Assembly (NCBI RefSeq): GCF_902859895.1
Contig: NZ_CADIKM010000011.1
Coordinates: 62,001 to 126,000, forward strand
Reading direction: 5' to 3'
From: Pararobbsia alpina
GTDB lineage: Bacteria; Pseudomonadota; Gammaproteobacteria; Burkholderiales; Burkholderiaceae
DNA: 64,000 nucleotides
Every line of letters begins with the position of its first letter. Position 1 is the first letter of the stretch. Under the pieces are notes generated by a model. The model saw only the letters and a list, made by a program, of their open reading frames with translations, was not told where the DNA came from and ran no database searches. This document shows, piece after piece, positions 33,725 through 42,004 of this stretch. A program made the translations under genes and the position numbers.

Positions 33725-35809
33725 TCACGCGGGCTGCAGTTCATGATGAGAAAGGCCGGCGACGCCACTCAGAAATTGTTGAAAGGCCGCGGCAGGCAGC
33801 GGTTTGCTGAGCAGAAAGCCCTGCATTTGATCGCAATCCAGGGAGGCAAGCCTTTCCATCTGCGTTTCCGTTTCGACGCCTTCCGCCACCACATCCATAT
33901 CGAGGGCACGCGCAAGGTTCACGATCGTCGACACGAGCGCGAGCCCCTCTCTTTCATGTACATCCAGCCCCTGGACAAAAATGCGATCCACTTTGATCTG
34001 TTTGATCGAGAATTGTTGCAGGTACGCCAGACTCGAATAGCCCGTGCCAAAATCGTCGATGGCCATATCGTAGCCGAATGCCCGGAATTTCTGGATGGTC
34101 GCGGACGTTTTGTCCATGTTTTGCATAGCGACACTCTCGGTGATTTCGAACATCATGCGTTCAGGAGCAATGCCCGCCGATCGGACGATGTCATCGATTC
34201 GTTCGACCAGGTCACGCAAGTTGAACTGTATCGGCGACAAGTTGATCGCAATCTGGATCGCCGGTAGTCCGCTCGCATCTAAGTCGGAGATCATGCGACA
34301 GACTTCCTTGATGACCCAATCGCCAATCTGGATGATTTGCCCGGAGCGTTCCGCAACCGGTATGAATTCCAGAGGGGGAATATCACCGAGATCGGGATGG
34401 TGCCATCGAAGCAGCGCTTCCGCCCCACTCAGTGAGCGATCAGCGATTCTGAATTTGGGCTGAAACGAAACGCTCAGTTGCCCCTCCTCCAGCGCGCGTT
34501 GCAAGTCATGCTGAAGGATCAGCGTCTTGAGCGCAGACGTATTCATCGAGGGCTCGAAATGCCGGAAGGTGTTGCGCCCGCTCTGTTTGGCAGAGTACAT
34601 CGCGACATCCGCGCTATGCAGCAATGTCTCGACGTTGTGACCATCGCGCGGAAACACTGCAATTCCGATACTCGCGCTCACCCGCAGCCGCACGCCGTTG
34701 ATTTCGATTTCCTGGCAAAGCTCGTGCAGGGCGCTATTCGCGACTGCTCCGGCTGCGGACGCTTCGAGCAATCGATCCATGACAATCACAAATTCATCCC
34801 CGCCGATCCGCGCGATCATGTCATCGTGCCGTAAGATCCGCCGCAGCCTGTCACCGCAGGTCTTGAGCAGATCGTCCCCGACGGCATGGCCAAGCGAGTC
34901 GTTGATGGACTTGAAGCCATCGAGGTCGACGAACAACACGGCAAACATCTGTCCGCCGTGGGCGCAGGCATCGATCGCCTGCTGAATGCGCCCGGTGAGC
35001 AGCAGGCGATTTGGCAGCTCGGTCAATGGGTCGTGCGTACCGAGATACTGTAACTGGCTGTGTGCGTGCTTGAGCGAGTCAGACAAACGGTTCGTGTGAA
35101 GTCCGATGAAAATGAGCGTGCCGATCAATACGACCATTGAACTCGCCAGTACCGCCAGCGCGAGCCAATCCGCATCGATCTGATGGGTGGAAAGACCGAG
35201 ACTTCCCGCAGCAAAGTTCGCCGCATCCATTCCCGTGTAGTGCATGCCGCCGATGGCCAACCCCATGACGATCGCGGCACCGAGCCGCTTGAAGACGAGG
35301 TTGGGTTGCTCGGATGTGCGTAGCGTGAAGGCCAACCACAGCGCCGTCATCGACGCCGCAATGGCAATGGCGACCGACGCCATCACGACCCAGGATGTGT
35401 AACGAATCGGCGGGCACATCTGCATCGCGGCCATCCCCATGTAGTGCATGCCGGCGATGCCCATGCCCATGATGGTTCCGGCGACGCACAGACGCATGCG
35501 CGAGACGGCTCTCCCGCTCACGGTGGCTAGTGCGAGGAGCGATGTCGCAGCACTGACCAGAAGCGAAACTGCCGTCGTCAAAAGGTCGTATCCAACCGGA
35601 ATGGGCAACGAGAAGGCAATCATGCCGATAAAGTGCATTGACCAGATGCCCACGCCCATGGCGGCGGCACCGCCGAGTAGCCACCAAAAGCGTTGCCTTG
35701 CATTGGGCAATAAAACGAGTCGTCCGGATAGCTCCAAGGCCGTGTAAGAGGCAAGGAACGCAATGATAAAAGAGAGAAAAACCACTAAAGGGTTGTAGAT
35801 ACCGCTCAT
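33725..35809 (-). CDS. MHYT-GGDEF-EAL cyclic-di-GMP protein
   Basis: A 694-residue membrane protein. The MHYT sensor has seven helices and three signature motifs (MHFIGM, MHYMGM, MHYTGM, ~residues 55-210), thought to bind copper and sense O2, CO or NO. The GGDEF domain keeps an intact GGDEF (~330). The EAL domain keeps EALLRW, NLSPIQF, DDFGTGYSSL and AEGVET. Both diguanylate cyclase and phosphodiesterase activities are possible. The ATG at 35809 has GGGGAA eight bases upstream; ten extra residues are possible from a GTG at 35839. Confidence 0.92.
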   Translation of the reverse strand: MSGIYNPLVVFLSFIIAFLASYTALELSGRLVLLPNARQRFWWLLGGAAAMGVGIWSMHFIGMIAFSLPIPVGYDLLTTAVSLLVSAATSLLALATVSGRAVSRMRLCVAGTIMGMGIAGMHYMGMAAMQMCPPIRYTSWVVMASVAIAIAASMTALWLAFTLRTSEQPNLVFKRLGAAIVMGLAIGGMHYTGMDAANFAAGSLGLSTHQIDADWLALAVLASSMVVLIGTLIFIGLHTNRLSDSLKHAHSQLQYLGTHDPLTELPNRLLLTGRIQQAIDACAHGGQMFAVLFVDLDGFKSINDSLGHAVGDDLLKTCGDRLRRILRHDDMIARIGGDEFVIVMDRLLEASAAGAVANSALHELCQEIEINGVRLRVSASIGIAVFPRDGHNVETLLHSADVAMYSAKQSGRNTFRHFEPSMNTSALKTLILQHDLQRALEEGQLSVSFQPKFRIADRSLSGAEALLRWHHPDLGDIPPLEFIPVAERSGQIIQIGDWVIKEVCRMISDLDASGLPAIQIAINLSPIQFNLRDLVERIDDIVRSAGIAPERMMFEITESVAMQNMDKTSATIQKFRAFGYDMAIDDFGTGYSSLAYLQQFSIKQIKVDRIFVQGLDVHEREGLALVSTIVNLARALDMDVVAEGVETETQMERLASLDCDQMQGFLLSKPLPAAAFQQFLSGVAGLSHHELQPA

Positions 35810-36364
35810 CACCGTAGTTCCCCAAGGGGTATTACACAACGATTGTTTCGATGGGACAGCGTCTTGCGAATATGAGCGCTATGGCGTGAAGGCATTGCCG
35901 CGGCGGCTCCCCAATACTGGTAAATCGCCCTCAGGCAGTGGACTCAAGGCATTTGCTTATGCATTGCTTGCCCGTTGCTTGAGTTGCAGGCCGAAAGACC
36001 TGGAAACAACGGATGCGAACAGTAGTGATACGCCGAAAACGGCCCAACCGACCGCAGAGTCACGCTACTGCAGGCCATTGACTGATAATGATTGTTAGGC
36101 TTGTCAATAACGAATTGCGATACCCCGGGGCAGTGTAGCATCAGCACAATTAAAAAGACAAACAAAACCACGATTAAGAACACAACGTGAACACCCGAAA
36201 TAAGCCTCTAAATCGCGACGTTAGAGAGAACCGGGAAAGCGCCGCAGCAATGGCCAATCACGCGTCGACTCCAGCACGCAACTCCATGATCGATGCCCCA
36301 AAGAGATCGGCACAGTCTCAATAGAATGGATCTGCATGTAATGAAGGGAGCGAATCCTTGAGTG
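35810..36364. other. Intergenic stretch without a convincing gene
   Basis: About 550 bases between the c-di-GMP gene and the ArsR pseudogene. Only short frames of poor coding character were seen; the part around 36100-36200 is markedly AT-richer than its neighbours. No hairpin, repeat or RNA gene was recognised. Confidence 0.5.
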
Positions 36365-36613
36365 TCATTTATCGTGCGCAATTCGAAGAGAATCACAAAG
36401 TGTCTGATGCACTGCCCGAGCGACGCGCGGCTCAGCGAGGCCCGCCTCGCGCAGTACGCGGAAGTGGCGCGAGATGATCGATTTGGGACGGCCTGCCCCA
36501 AGTTCACCGGAAGGGGCCTCGCTCACACGAGACAGATGTCGCACCGCGTGGCACAGAGCATGAAGATCCGCTCAAGGGTACATCCTGGGGCCGGAATGGT
36601 AGTGGTTGGGCAT
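36365..36613 (-). pseudogene. Decayed ArsR-family regulator gene
   Basis: Three frames must be joined. A start ATG at 36613 is one base out of phase with a stretch reading LERIFMLCATRCDICLV, which ends at TGA. After a further shift the frame reads SEAPSGELGAG and then GRPKSIISRHFRVLREAG, a typical ArsR recognition helix-turn-helix, followed by LAEPRVA and a short unrelated end. At least two frameshifts plus loss of the C-terminal part explain this. It is divergent from the Old Yellow Enzyme gene, a place where an ArsR repressor would be expected. I infer that the repressor has been lost. Confidence 0.7.
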
Positions 36614-36698
36614 CCTGCAAATGTAAGTCGTTTCTGCGATACTCGTTCGTTCGATTTTCATCGAAGTATCGAACGACCTTATCCACGGAAGCCGCCTG

Positions 36699-37796
36699 AT
36701 GTCCGCACTATTCGAACCCTACAAGCTCAAAGACGTTGCTTTGCGCAACCGCATCGCGATTCCGCCGATGTGTCAGTACACCGCTGTCGACGGTCTGATC
36801 AACGATTGGCATCGTGTGCACATCGCCGGCCTCGCACGCGGTGGCGCAGGGTTGGTGATCGTCGAAGCGACGGCCGTCTCGCCTGAGGGTCGCATTACGC
36901 CGGGCTGCTTGGGGATCTGGAGCGACGAGCAGGCGCAGGCCTTCGCGCCGGTCGTCGCTTCCATCAAGGCAGCCGGTTCGGTGCCGGGCATCCAGATCGC
37001 CCACGCCGGGCGCAAGGCCAGCGCCAACCGGCCGTGGGAAGGTGACGACCATATCGCCGCAGACGATGCGCGCGGCTGGCAGACGATTGCGCCCTCGGCC
37101 GTTGCCTTCGGCGCCCACCTGCCTAAAGTGCCCAAGGCGATGACTCTCGAGGACATCGCGCGCGTTCGTGAGGATTTCGTTGCGGCAGCCAAACGCGCTC
37201 TCGATGCCGGCTTCGAATGGCTGGAACTGCACTTTGCTCACGGCTATCTCGGTCAGAGCTTTTTCTCGACACACTCCAATCAACGCAACGACGCTTACGG
37301 CGGCAGCCTCGAGAACCGCAGCCGCTTCTTGCTCGAAACCTTGGCCGCAGTGCGCAAGGTCTGGCCCGAGCATCTGCCTTTGACAGCCCGCTTCGGCGTG
37401 ATCGAGTACGACGGACGCGATGAGGAAACACTCGCCGAATCCATCGAACTGGCGAAGAACTTCAAGCGGGAAGGCCTGGACATGCTGAGCGTGAGCGTCG
37501 GCTTTTCCACGCCGGCAGCGAACATTCCATGGGCGCCCGCATTCCTCGCGCCGATTGCCGAGCGCGTACGTCGTGAGGCGCAGCTCCCGGTTTCATCGGC
37601 TTGGGGAATCGATACGCCTGCACTCGCCGATCGCTCAGTCAAGGACAGCCAGCTCGATCTCGTGATGGTCGGGCGCGCGCATCTGGCGGATCCCCATTGG
37701 ACGTATCGCGCTGCGCGCAATCTCGGAATCGATCGTCCTTCGTGGACACTTCCCGCACCGTACGCGCACTGGCTCGAACGCTACACAGTCAGCTGA
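36699..37796 (+). CDS. NADH:flavin oxidoreductase, Old Yellow Enzyme (YqjM class)
   Basis: A 365-residue FMN TIM-barrel ene-reductase. Class marks are PPMCQY (~23-28, the redox-tuning Cys of the YqjM class), IQIAHAGRKAS (~98-108), HFAHGYLGQSFFSTHSNQR (~178-196), DAYGGSLENR and the C-terminal VMVGRAHLADPHW. It reduces activated C=C bonds of enones and related electrophiles with NAD(P)H. A divergent ArsR gene is decayed, so expression may be deregulated. An intrinsic terminator follows at 37811. Confidence 0.92.
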   Translation: MSALFEPYKLKDVALRNRIAIPPMCQYTAVDGLINDWHRVHIAGLARGGAGLVIVEATAVSPEGRITPGCLGIWSDEQAQAFAPVVASIKAAGSVPGIQIAHAGRKASANRPWEGDDHIAADDARGWQTIAPSAVAFGAHLPKVPKAMTLEDIARVREDFVAAAKRALDAGFEWLELHFAHGYLGQSFFSTHSNQRNDAYGGSLENRSRFLLETLAAVRKVWPEHLPLTARFGVIEYDGRDEETLAESIELAKNFKREGLDMLSVSVGFSTPAANIPWAPAFLAPIAERVRREAQLPVSSAWGIDTPALADRSVKDSQLDLVMVGRAHLADPHWTYRAARNLGIDRPSWTLPAPYAHWLERYTVS

Positions 37797-37810
37797 GCAA
37801 CGCCATCAAG

Positions 37811-37840
37811 AGCCGCACTCATTTCTGAGCGCGGCTTTTT
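37811..37840 (+). terminator. Intrinsic terminator after the Old Yellow Enzyme gene
   Basis: Stem 37811-37821 (AGCCGCACTCA) pairs with 37826-37836 with one mismatch; loop TTTC; five T follow. Confidence 0.85.
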
Positions 37841-38008
37841 CATCGGCCTCGCAGGTGGCGATCGAGCAGCGGAAGGGGCGCTTACGTAACGCGTTTTCGT
37901 ATGCGTTCATTGCATTTCGATATCGCGCGTTTGATCTCGGAGTTTTCCCTTATCCGCATTCGTTTGGGTTCGTGTAGAGTGGCGCAGTCTACGCTGTGCG
38001 CCTACGCC

Positions 38009-38791
38009 ATGAATCCCAATCCTCGCCAGATCAAGCTGCTCGAAACCGTGCGGGCCCGAAGCTCGGTCACGGTCGAGCAATTGGCCGAAATGTTGGACGT
38101 AACCTTGCAGACCGTGCGCCGCGATGTCCAGCGTCTTGCGGACGAGGGGTTGCTGGCTCGTTTTCATGGCGGCGTGCGTGTACCTAGCTCGACCATCGAA
38201 AACCTCGCCTATCAACAGCGTGAAACACTCAACGCGGATGGCAAGGCGCGCATCGCGCGAGCGGTCGCCGCGCAAGTACCCAATGACTGTTCGCTGATTC
38301 TCAATATTGGCACCACGACCGAGGCGATCGCAAAGGCCCTGCTCCATCACCGCGGCTTGCGCGTCATCACGAACAACCTCAATGTCGCGACGATCCTGAG
38401 TGACAACCCCGCATGCGAGGTGATCGTCGCAGGAGGTTCGGTACGCTCGCGCGATCGGGCCATCGTCGGCGAGACCACGGTCGATTTCATCCGGCAGTTC
38501 AAGGTCGACATCGCCGTGATCGGCATCTCCGGCATCGAAGCCGATGGCTCGCTGCGCGACTTCGACCTGCGCGAGGTCAAGGTCGCTCAGGCGATCATTG
38601 CCCAGGCGCGCGAAGTCTGGCTGGCCGCCGATGCAAGCAAGTTCAACCGGGCCGCGATGGTCCAGCTCGCCGACCTCTCGCAGATCGACTGCCTGTTCAC
38701 GGATGCGCCCCCGCCGCCGCCTTTTCCAAGCTTGCTCGAAAGCGCGCAAGTCCGCTGCGTGATCTCCGGCGAGGCGGGCGAGGCCGTGTGA
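38009..38791 (+). CDS. DeoR/GlpR-family transcriptional regulator
   Basis: A 260-residue regulator. The N-terminal DeoR helix-turn-helix (~5-55: VTVEQLAEMLDVTLQTVRRD, then LLARFHGGVR) is followed by the sugar-phosphate-isomerase-like effector domain (~75-235: LNIGTTTEAIAKALL, ITNNLNVATIL, IGISGIEADGSL). Such proteins repress sugar-use genes and are relieved by a sugar phosphate. The frame is open from 37901, but the ATG at 38009 gives the standard DeoR start. No sugar operon is adjacent; it ends three bases from the convergent SDR gene. Confidence 0.9.
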   Translation: MNPNPRQIKLLETVRARSSVTVEQLAEMLDVTLQTVRRDVQRLADEGLLARFHGGVRVPSSTIENLAYQQRETLNADGKARIARAVAAQVPNDCSLILNIGTTTEAIAKALLHHRGLRVITNNLNVATILSDNPACEVIVAGGSVRSRDRAIVGETTVDFIRQFKVDIAVIGISGIEADGSLRDFDLREVKVAQAIIAQAREVWLAADASKFNRAAMVQLADLSQIDCLFTDAPPPPPFPSLLESAQVRCVISGEAGEAV

Positions 38792-38794
38792 AAT

Positions 38795-39643
38795 TCAGTT
38801 GGCCGGGAAATCCGTGGCAATGCCGACCGCACTCCACGCTTCGATTTCCCCGAGGCGCCGCTTGAGTGTCGTCTTGACCGCGTCGACTCCCCAGGCCCCG
38901 AGCACGAGGTGCCGCGGCGGGTTGTCTTCCTCATAGACCTTGATCATGGCCTCGGCGGCGCGCACGGGGTCGCCCGCCTGCTTGCCGCTGTTCTGCGCCG
39001 TGGTTTTCATACGTGCGCCGACGGTGTCCGCGTAGTCTTCGATACGATTCGGTGTCTGCTTGAGCGAACGCCCTGCCCAGTCGGTACGGAAGGGACCCGG
39101 CTCGATGCACGTCACCTTGATGTCAAGCGGCTTGCATTCGATCGCGAGCGCATCGGACCAGCCTTCGACCGCATGCTTGCTCGCCGCGTAGTAGCCGGAG
39201 CCCGGGAAGCCCGCGAGGCCCGCGACCGACGTGATGTTGATCACATGCCCCTTGCGCTGCGCACGCATGAGCGGCAGCACGGCTCGCGTAATCGCGAACA
39301 GGCCGAACACGTTCGCGTCGAACTGCGCACGAATCTCGGCTTCCTCGCCTTCCTCGACCGACGCCTGGTAACCATAGCCGGCATTGTTGACAAGCACGTC
39401 GATCCGGCCGAAACGTTCCTGTGCGGCTTTGACGGCGGCGGCAACCTGAGTCGCGTCGGTGATGTCGAGGTCGAGCGCCAGGGCGCGATCTTCGGCACCG
39501 GTCACGAGATCGGCGACTCGTGTCTTGTCGCGTGCCGTCACGATTGCGCACCAGCCGCGCGCGAGGACGAGCCTCGCCAGTTCCTTGCCGAACCCCGTCG
39601 AACAACCGGTAATGAACCATACAGGCAACGATGATGACGCCAT
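38795..39643 (-). CDS. Short-chain dehydrogenase/reductase
   Basis: A 282-residue classical SDR. NAD(P)-binding TGCSTGFG (~12-19), NNAGYGYQ (~87-94), catalytic Ser in INITSVAG (~137) and YYAASK with the Tyr/Lys pair (~154-158). Substrate not predictable; the longer form resembles SDRs annotated as oxidoreductases acting on alcohols or ketones. Stands alone; the 400 bases upstream hold no gene. Confidence 0.88.
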   Translation of the reverse strand: MASSSLPVWFITGCSTGFGKELARLVLARGWCAIVTARDKTRVADLVTGAEDRALALDLDITDATQVAAAVKAAQERFGRIDVLVNNAGYGYQASVEEGEEAEIRAQFDANVFGLFAITRAVLPLMRAQRKGHVINITSVAGLAGFPGSGYYAASKHAVEGWSDALAIECKPLDIKVTCIEPGPFRTDWAGRSLKQTPNRIEDYADTVGARMKTTAQNSGKQAGDPVRAAEAMIKVYEEDNPPRHLVLGAWGVDAVKTTLKRRLGEIEAWSAVGIATDFPAN

Positions 39644-40048
39644 GGGTTAGCTTCCTTATTGTGAGAGAGAGTCGATGCCGGTACTTGGTCGCCCGATCCA
39701 GCGCTGCGCAAGGCATGGCCTCGACGGGGCGTCCGCCGCAGCCGAGCGTGTTTACCGAACTTTCACGCAACAGGCATCGATGTGGAAACCTCAAGCATGC
39801 CGCAAAAACGAAACGCCTGCTGCCGCTCGGACCGGCCGCAAGTTCTTGAAAGCATCAGCGACACGGTTGATTGAGAGGCACGGTGTGCCCACGGCAGCGT
39901 GGAGTACGGCGTTTGCATAGACTCCCATTCGCCCCGACTCCATTACGCTCGGTTACCGGGCTTGTAATGGAATGCGAAAGACGGTCTATTCGTTGGATTG
40001 GACGGGCATGCGAGGCCTATATTTCTATCACCTTCCTGGAGCATAAGA
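39644..40048. other. Intergenic stretch without a recognised gene
   Basis: Only frames of poor coding character are seen. An ATTGGAC half-site occurs near 39988 without a matching second half. A regulatory region for the Ser-rich protein gene is likely here but not identifiable. Confidence 0.45.
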
Positions 40049-40810
40049 ATGCACATTCATAGTTTGCCACCCGCAAATAGCACACTCGCCAGCCTGGGTG
40101 TCACCACGACGGCGACTTCTCCCTCTACCAGTACAACGCAACTCGTATCGCTTGGAAACCCGAGCAGCTCGCAATCGGGCAATTCGCTACTGCAGACTAT
40201 CGGACAAACCCTTGCCACGGTCGGACTGACGCCATCGCCCGACGCAAGCGGCTCGGCGGGTGTGGCGGCCTCATCCTCCACGAGCGCCGTGGGGGACAGC
40301 CTCGATGACCCAGTGGATTCGACCGCCGCGAACGACCCGTCGTCCACCGCTTCTGCCAATTCCATCAACCCGGCCATGCAGCAGTTCATCGGCGCACTCT
40401 TCCAGGCGCTTTCGAGCTTGCAGCAAGGTGCACAAGGCAATTCACCGGGCTCCGATCAAAACCAATCGAGCAATGCAGTCAGCAGCTCGCCCATGTCCGG
40501 ATACAACAGCCTGAGCACCGCGCTCAACGCGCTCGCCCAAGCCGTCGGATCGAACGCGGGGGCCTCCAGTCAGAATGGCACGACGGACGCACAGGACGAA
40601 TCGGGGTCCGGCTCCGACGGAGGGGCTGATTCGTCGAACGCGTCGAGCAATTCGGCAATCTCGACGCTCCAGCAGGATTTCAACAATCTCTTCGGTTCGA
40701 ACGGCGAAACTTCAGGAACATCGTTGCAGACATTCCTGCAGACGCTCGAGGGCACGCTCAATCAAGGTTCGTTCAGCTCGAGCGGCAGTCTTGTGCAAGC
40801 GTCTGCCTGA
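40049..40810 (+). CDS. Cysteine-free Ser/Ala/Asn-rich low-complexity protein
   Basis: A 253-residue protein with no Cys and no Trp, rich in Ser, Ala, Gly, Asn and Gln, acidic, without a classical signal peptide. Short amphipathic helices recur (NPAMQQFIGALFQALSSLQQ, ISTLQQDFNNLFG, LQTFLQTLEGTL). TGGAG precedes the ATG. The composition recalls harpins and other type III-secreted heat-stable proteins, but no secretion genes are near and no family was recognised. It could equally be a cytoplasmic low-complexity protein. Confidence 0.6.
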   Translation: MHIHSLPPANSTLASLGVTTTATSPSTSTTQLVSLGNPSSSQSGNSLLQTIGQTLATVGLTPSPDASGSAGVAASSSTSAVGDSLDDPVDSTAANDPSSTASANSINPAMQQFIGALFQALSSLQQGAQGNSPGSDQNQSSNAVSSSPMSGYNSLSTALNALAQAVGSNAGASSQNGTTDAQDESGSGSDGGADSSNASSNSAISTLQQDFNNLFGSNGETSGTSLQTFLQTLEGTLNQGSFSSSGSLVQASA

Positions 40811-40852
40811 ACGCCCATCGCGCGACCAGGGCACACCTGCGCTGTCCCGGGT

Positions 40853-41377
40853 TCAGGCCACCAATGCCCGCACCTCGCGCTGAATGCGCGGGGTAATTTG
40901 CAGGACTTCCTTGGCAAGATTGATCTGCATGGCGGCCATTGCGACATCGAAGATCTGCTGCTTCAGTTCGTAGTTGCCTTTGCTCTTCAGCCAGGAAAGC
41001 ACGGCTGCCAGATGCCACACCGTCGTACTCCCCTCATGGATCGGCGCGGGAAAACTCGTGGCATGCGTGAGCATGAGCTTGCGCATGTTTTGTCGTGATA
41101 CGCCGACGACTTCAGCCACATCGGTCAGACCGACGAAGTCGGGCGCCGCCTCGATCAGCCTGGCCGAGGGGATCACACCCTTGACGTCCGACAAGGCGCT
41201 CACGAGCGCAGCCTCCGCACTCGTGGCCTCCCGGGTAAATTCCAGCGCGATGCGACCGGGCTGGCCCACCCCGATCAAAGCGTCATCACAGCCTGCCGCA
41301 CCCAGGCGCTCCACGAGTTCGTCGTGGTCGCAGTCTTCTTCGGAAAGCTGGAATTTGAAGGTGAACGTGTATTCCAC
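40853..41377 (-). CDS. Helix-turn-helix DNA-binding protein, partner of the frameshifted gene upstream
   Basis: A 174-residue protein. The first ~70 residues (VEYTFTFKFQLSEEDCDHDE) form a small alpha/beta region. Around residues 82-105 is an excisionase-like helix-turn-helix (LTDVAEVVGVSRQNMRKLML), then a winged part (TTVWHLAAVLSWLK) and a C-terminal helix. The GTG at 41377 is chosen since AGGAG precedes it by seven bases. Its start is four bases after the stop of the preceding frameshifted gene, so the two formed a tight pair, perhaps a regulator with a small partner such as a toxin-antitoxin-like module. Confidence 0.65.
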   Translation of the reverse strand: MEYTFTFKFQLSEEDCDHDELVERLGAAGCDDALIGVGQPGRIALEFTREATSAEAALVSALSDVKGVIPSARLIEAAPDFVGLTDVAEVVGVSRQNMRKLMLTHATSFPAPIHEGSTTVWHLAAVLSWLKSKGNYELKQQIFDVAMAAMQINLAKEVLQITPRIQREVRALVA

Positions 41378-41381
41378 TTGA

Positions 41382-41662
41382 TTACTCCTGAGGCACAAGG
41401 GTTTTCGGGCGGGCTTGCCGACTCCGATGGGCAGCGCAGTTGTCGACGACACGCTTCAAGGCGCGGGCGTGATTGCCAGGATTCTTTGGGGTACTCCACA
41501 CGCAAGCGATGCAAAACTCCCCACAGCGGCAATCATCGTCCTTGTAGGGACAATAGATCTCCCCCAGGCATGAGCACCACCCACCGCAATACGCCAGTTG
41601 TTGGCCTCGGCATACCTGAGCGCGTGTTCAACCTCTTTCTTCGGGTGGTTTGCTCGAATCAT
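41382..41662 (-). pseudogene. Frameshifted small gene paired with the HTH gene
   Basis: The first frame reads MIRANHPKKEVEHALRYAEA and on to GGAHAWG. One base is then missing in or next to a run of five G (C on the plus strand, 41561-41565). The continuing frame reads EIYCPYKDDDCRCGEFCIA, then VWSTPKNPGNHARAL, and stops at 41384-41382, just ahead of the HTH gene. Restoring one base gives a protein of about 93 residues. The KKEVEHALRYAE helix and following GG-HAW recall HicA-like folds, but identity is unproven. It may be a true pseudogene, a phase-variable gene or a sequencing error. Confidence 0.75.
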
Positions 41663-42004
41663 CCATGCCCTCCAAGGTACGTGACCATCTCAAGGTTGTC
41701 AAGTGACAACCCAATCCAAAGACATCGACTCAACAGGAAACAAGAACGATATCGAGGCCCCGCGTTGTTGGCTTGTCGAAAACTACCAAAATAGGGACAA
41801 CCGGAAATGGGCAGGTGTCTGTGCGCAAGCGTCCGGCGACACGCTGCCGCACGAAGACCATCGCGCCACGTTCGCCAATGAGGAGGGTCGACCCCCACAG
41901 GCATCATTGACACGCGTCAGCGAAACGTCAATCAACCCGTTCTATAATCGTAAACGGCTAGCTCACTCGGAAGCACTGCCCGCGTCCTCGTGGAGGAGAA
42001 TGGA

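Noticed and set aside
35886-36098. Plus-strand frame of 70 codons in the 35.8-36.4 kb gap
   Set aside because: No ribosome site, mixed composition and no family resemblance; treated as non-coding.
39985-39995. ATTGGAC half-site near the Ser-rich protein gene
   Set aside because: The second half at the right spacing does not match, so it is a chance 7-mer.
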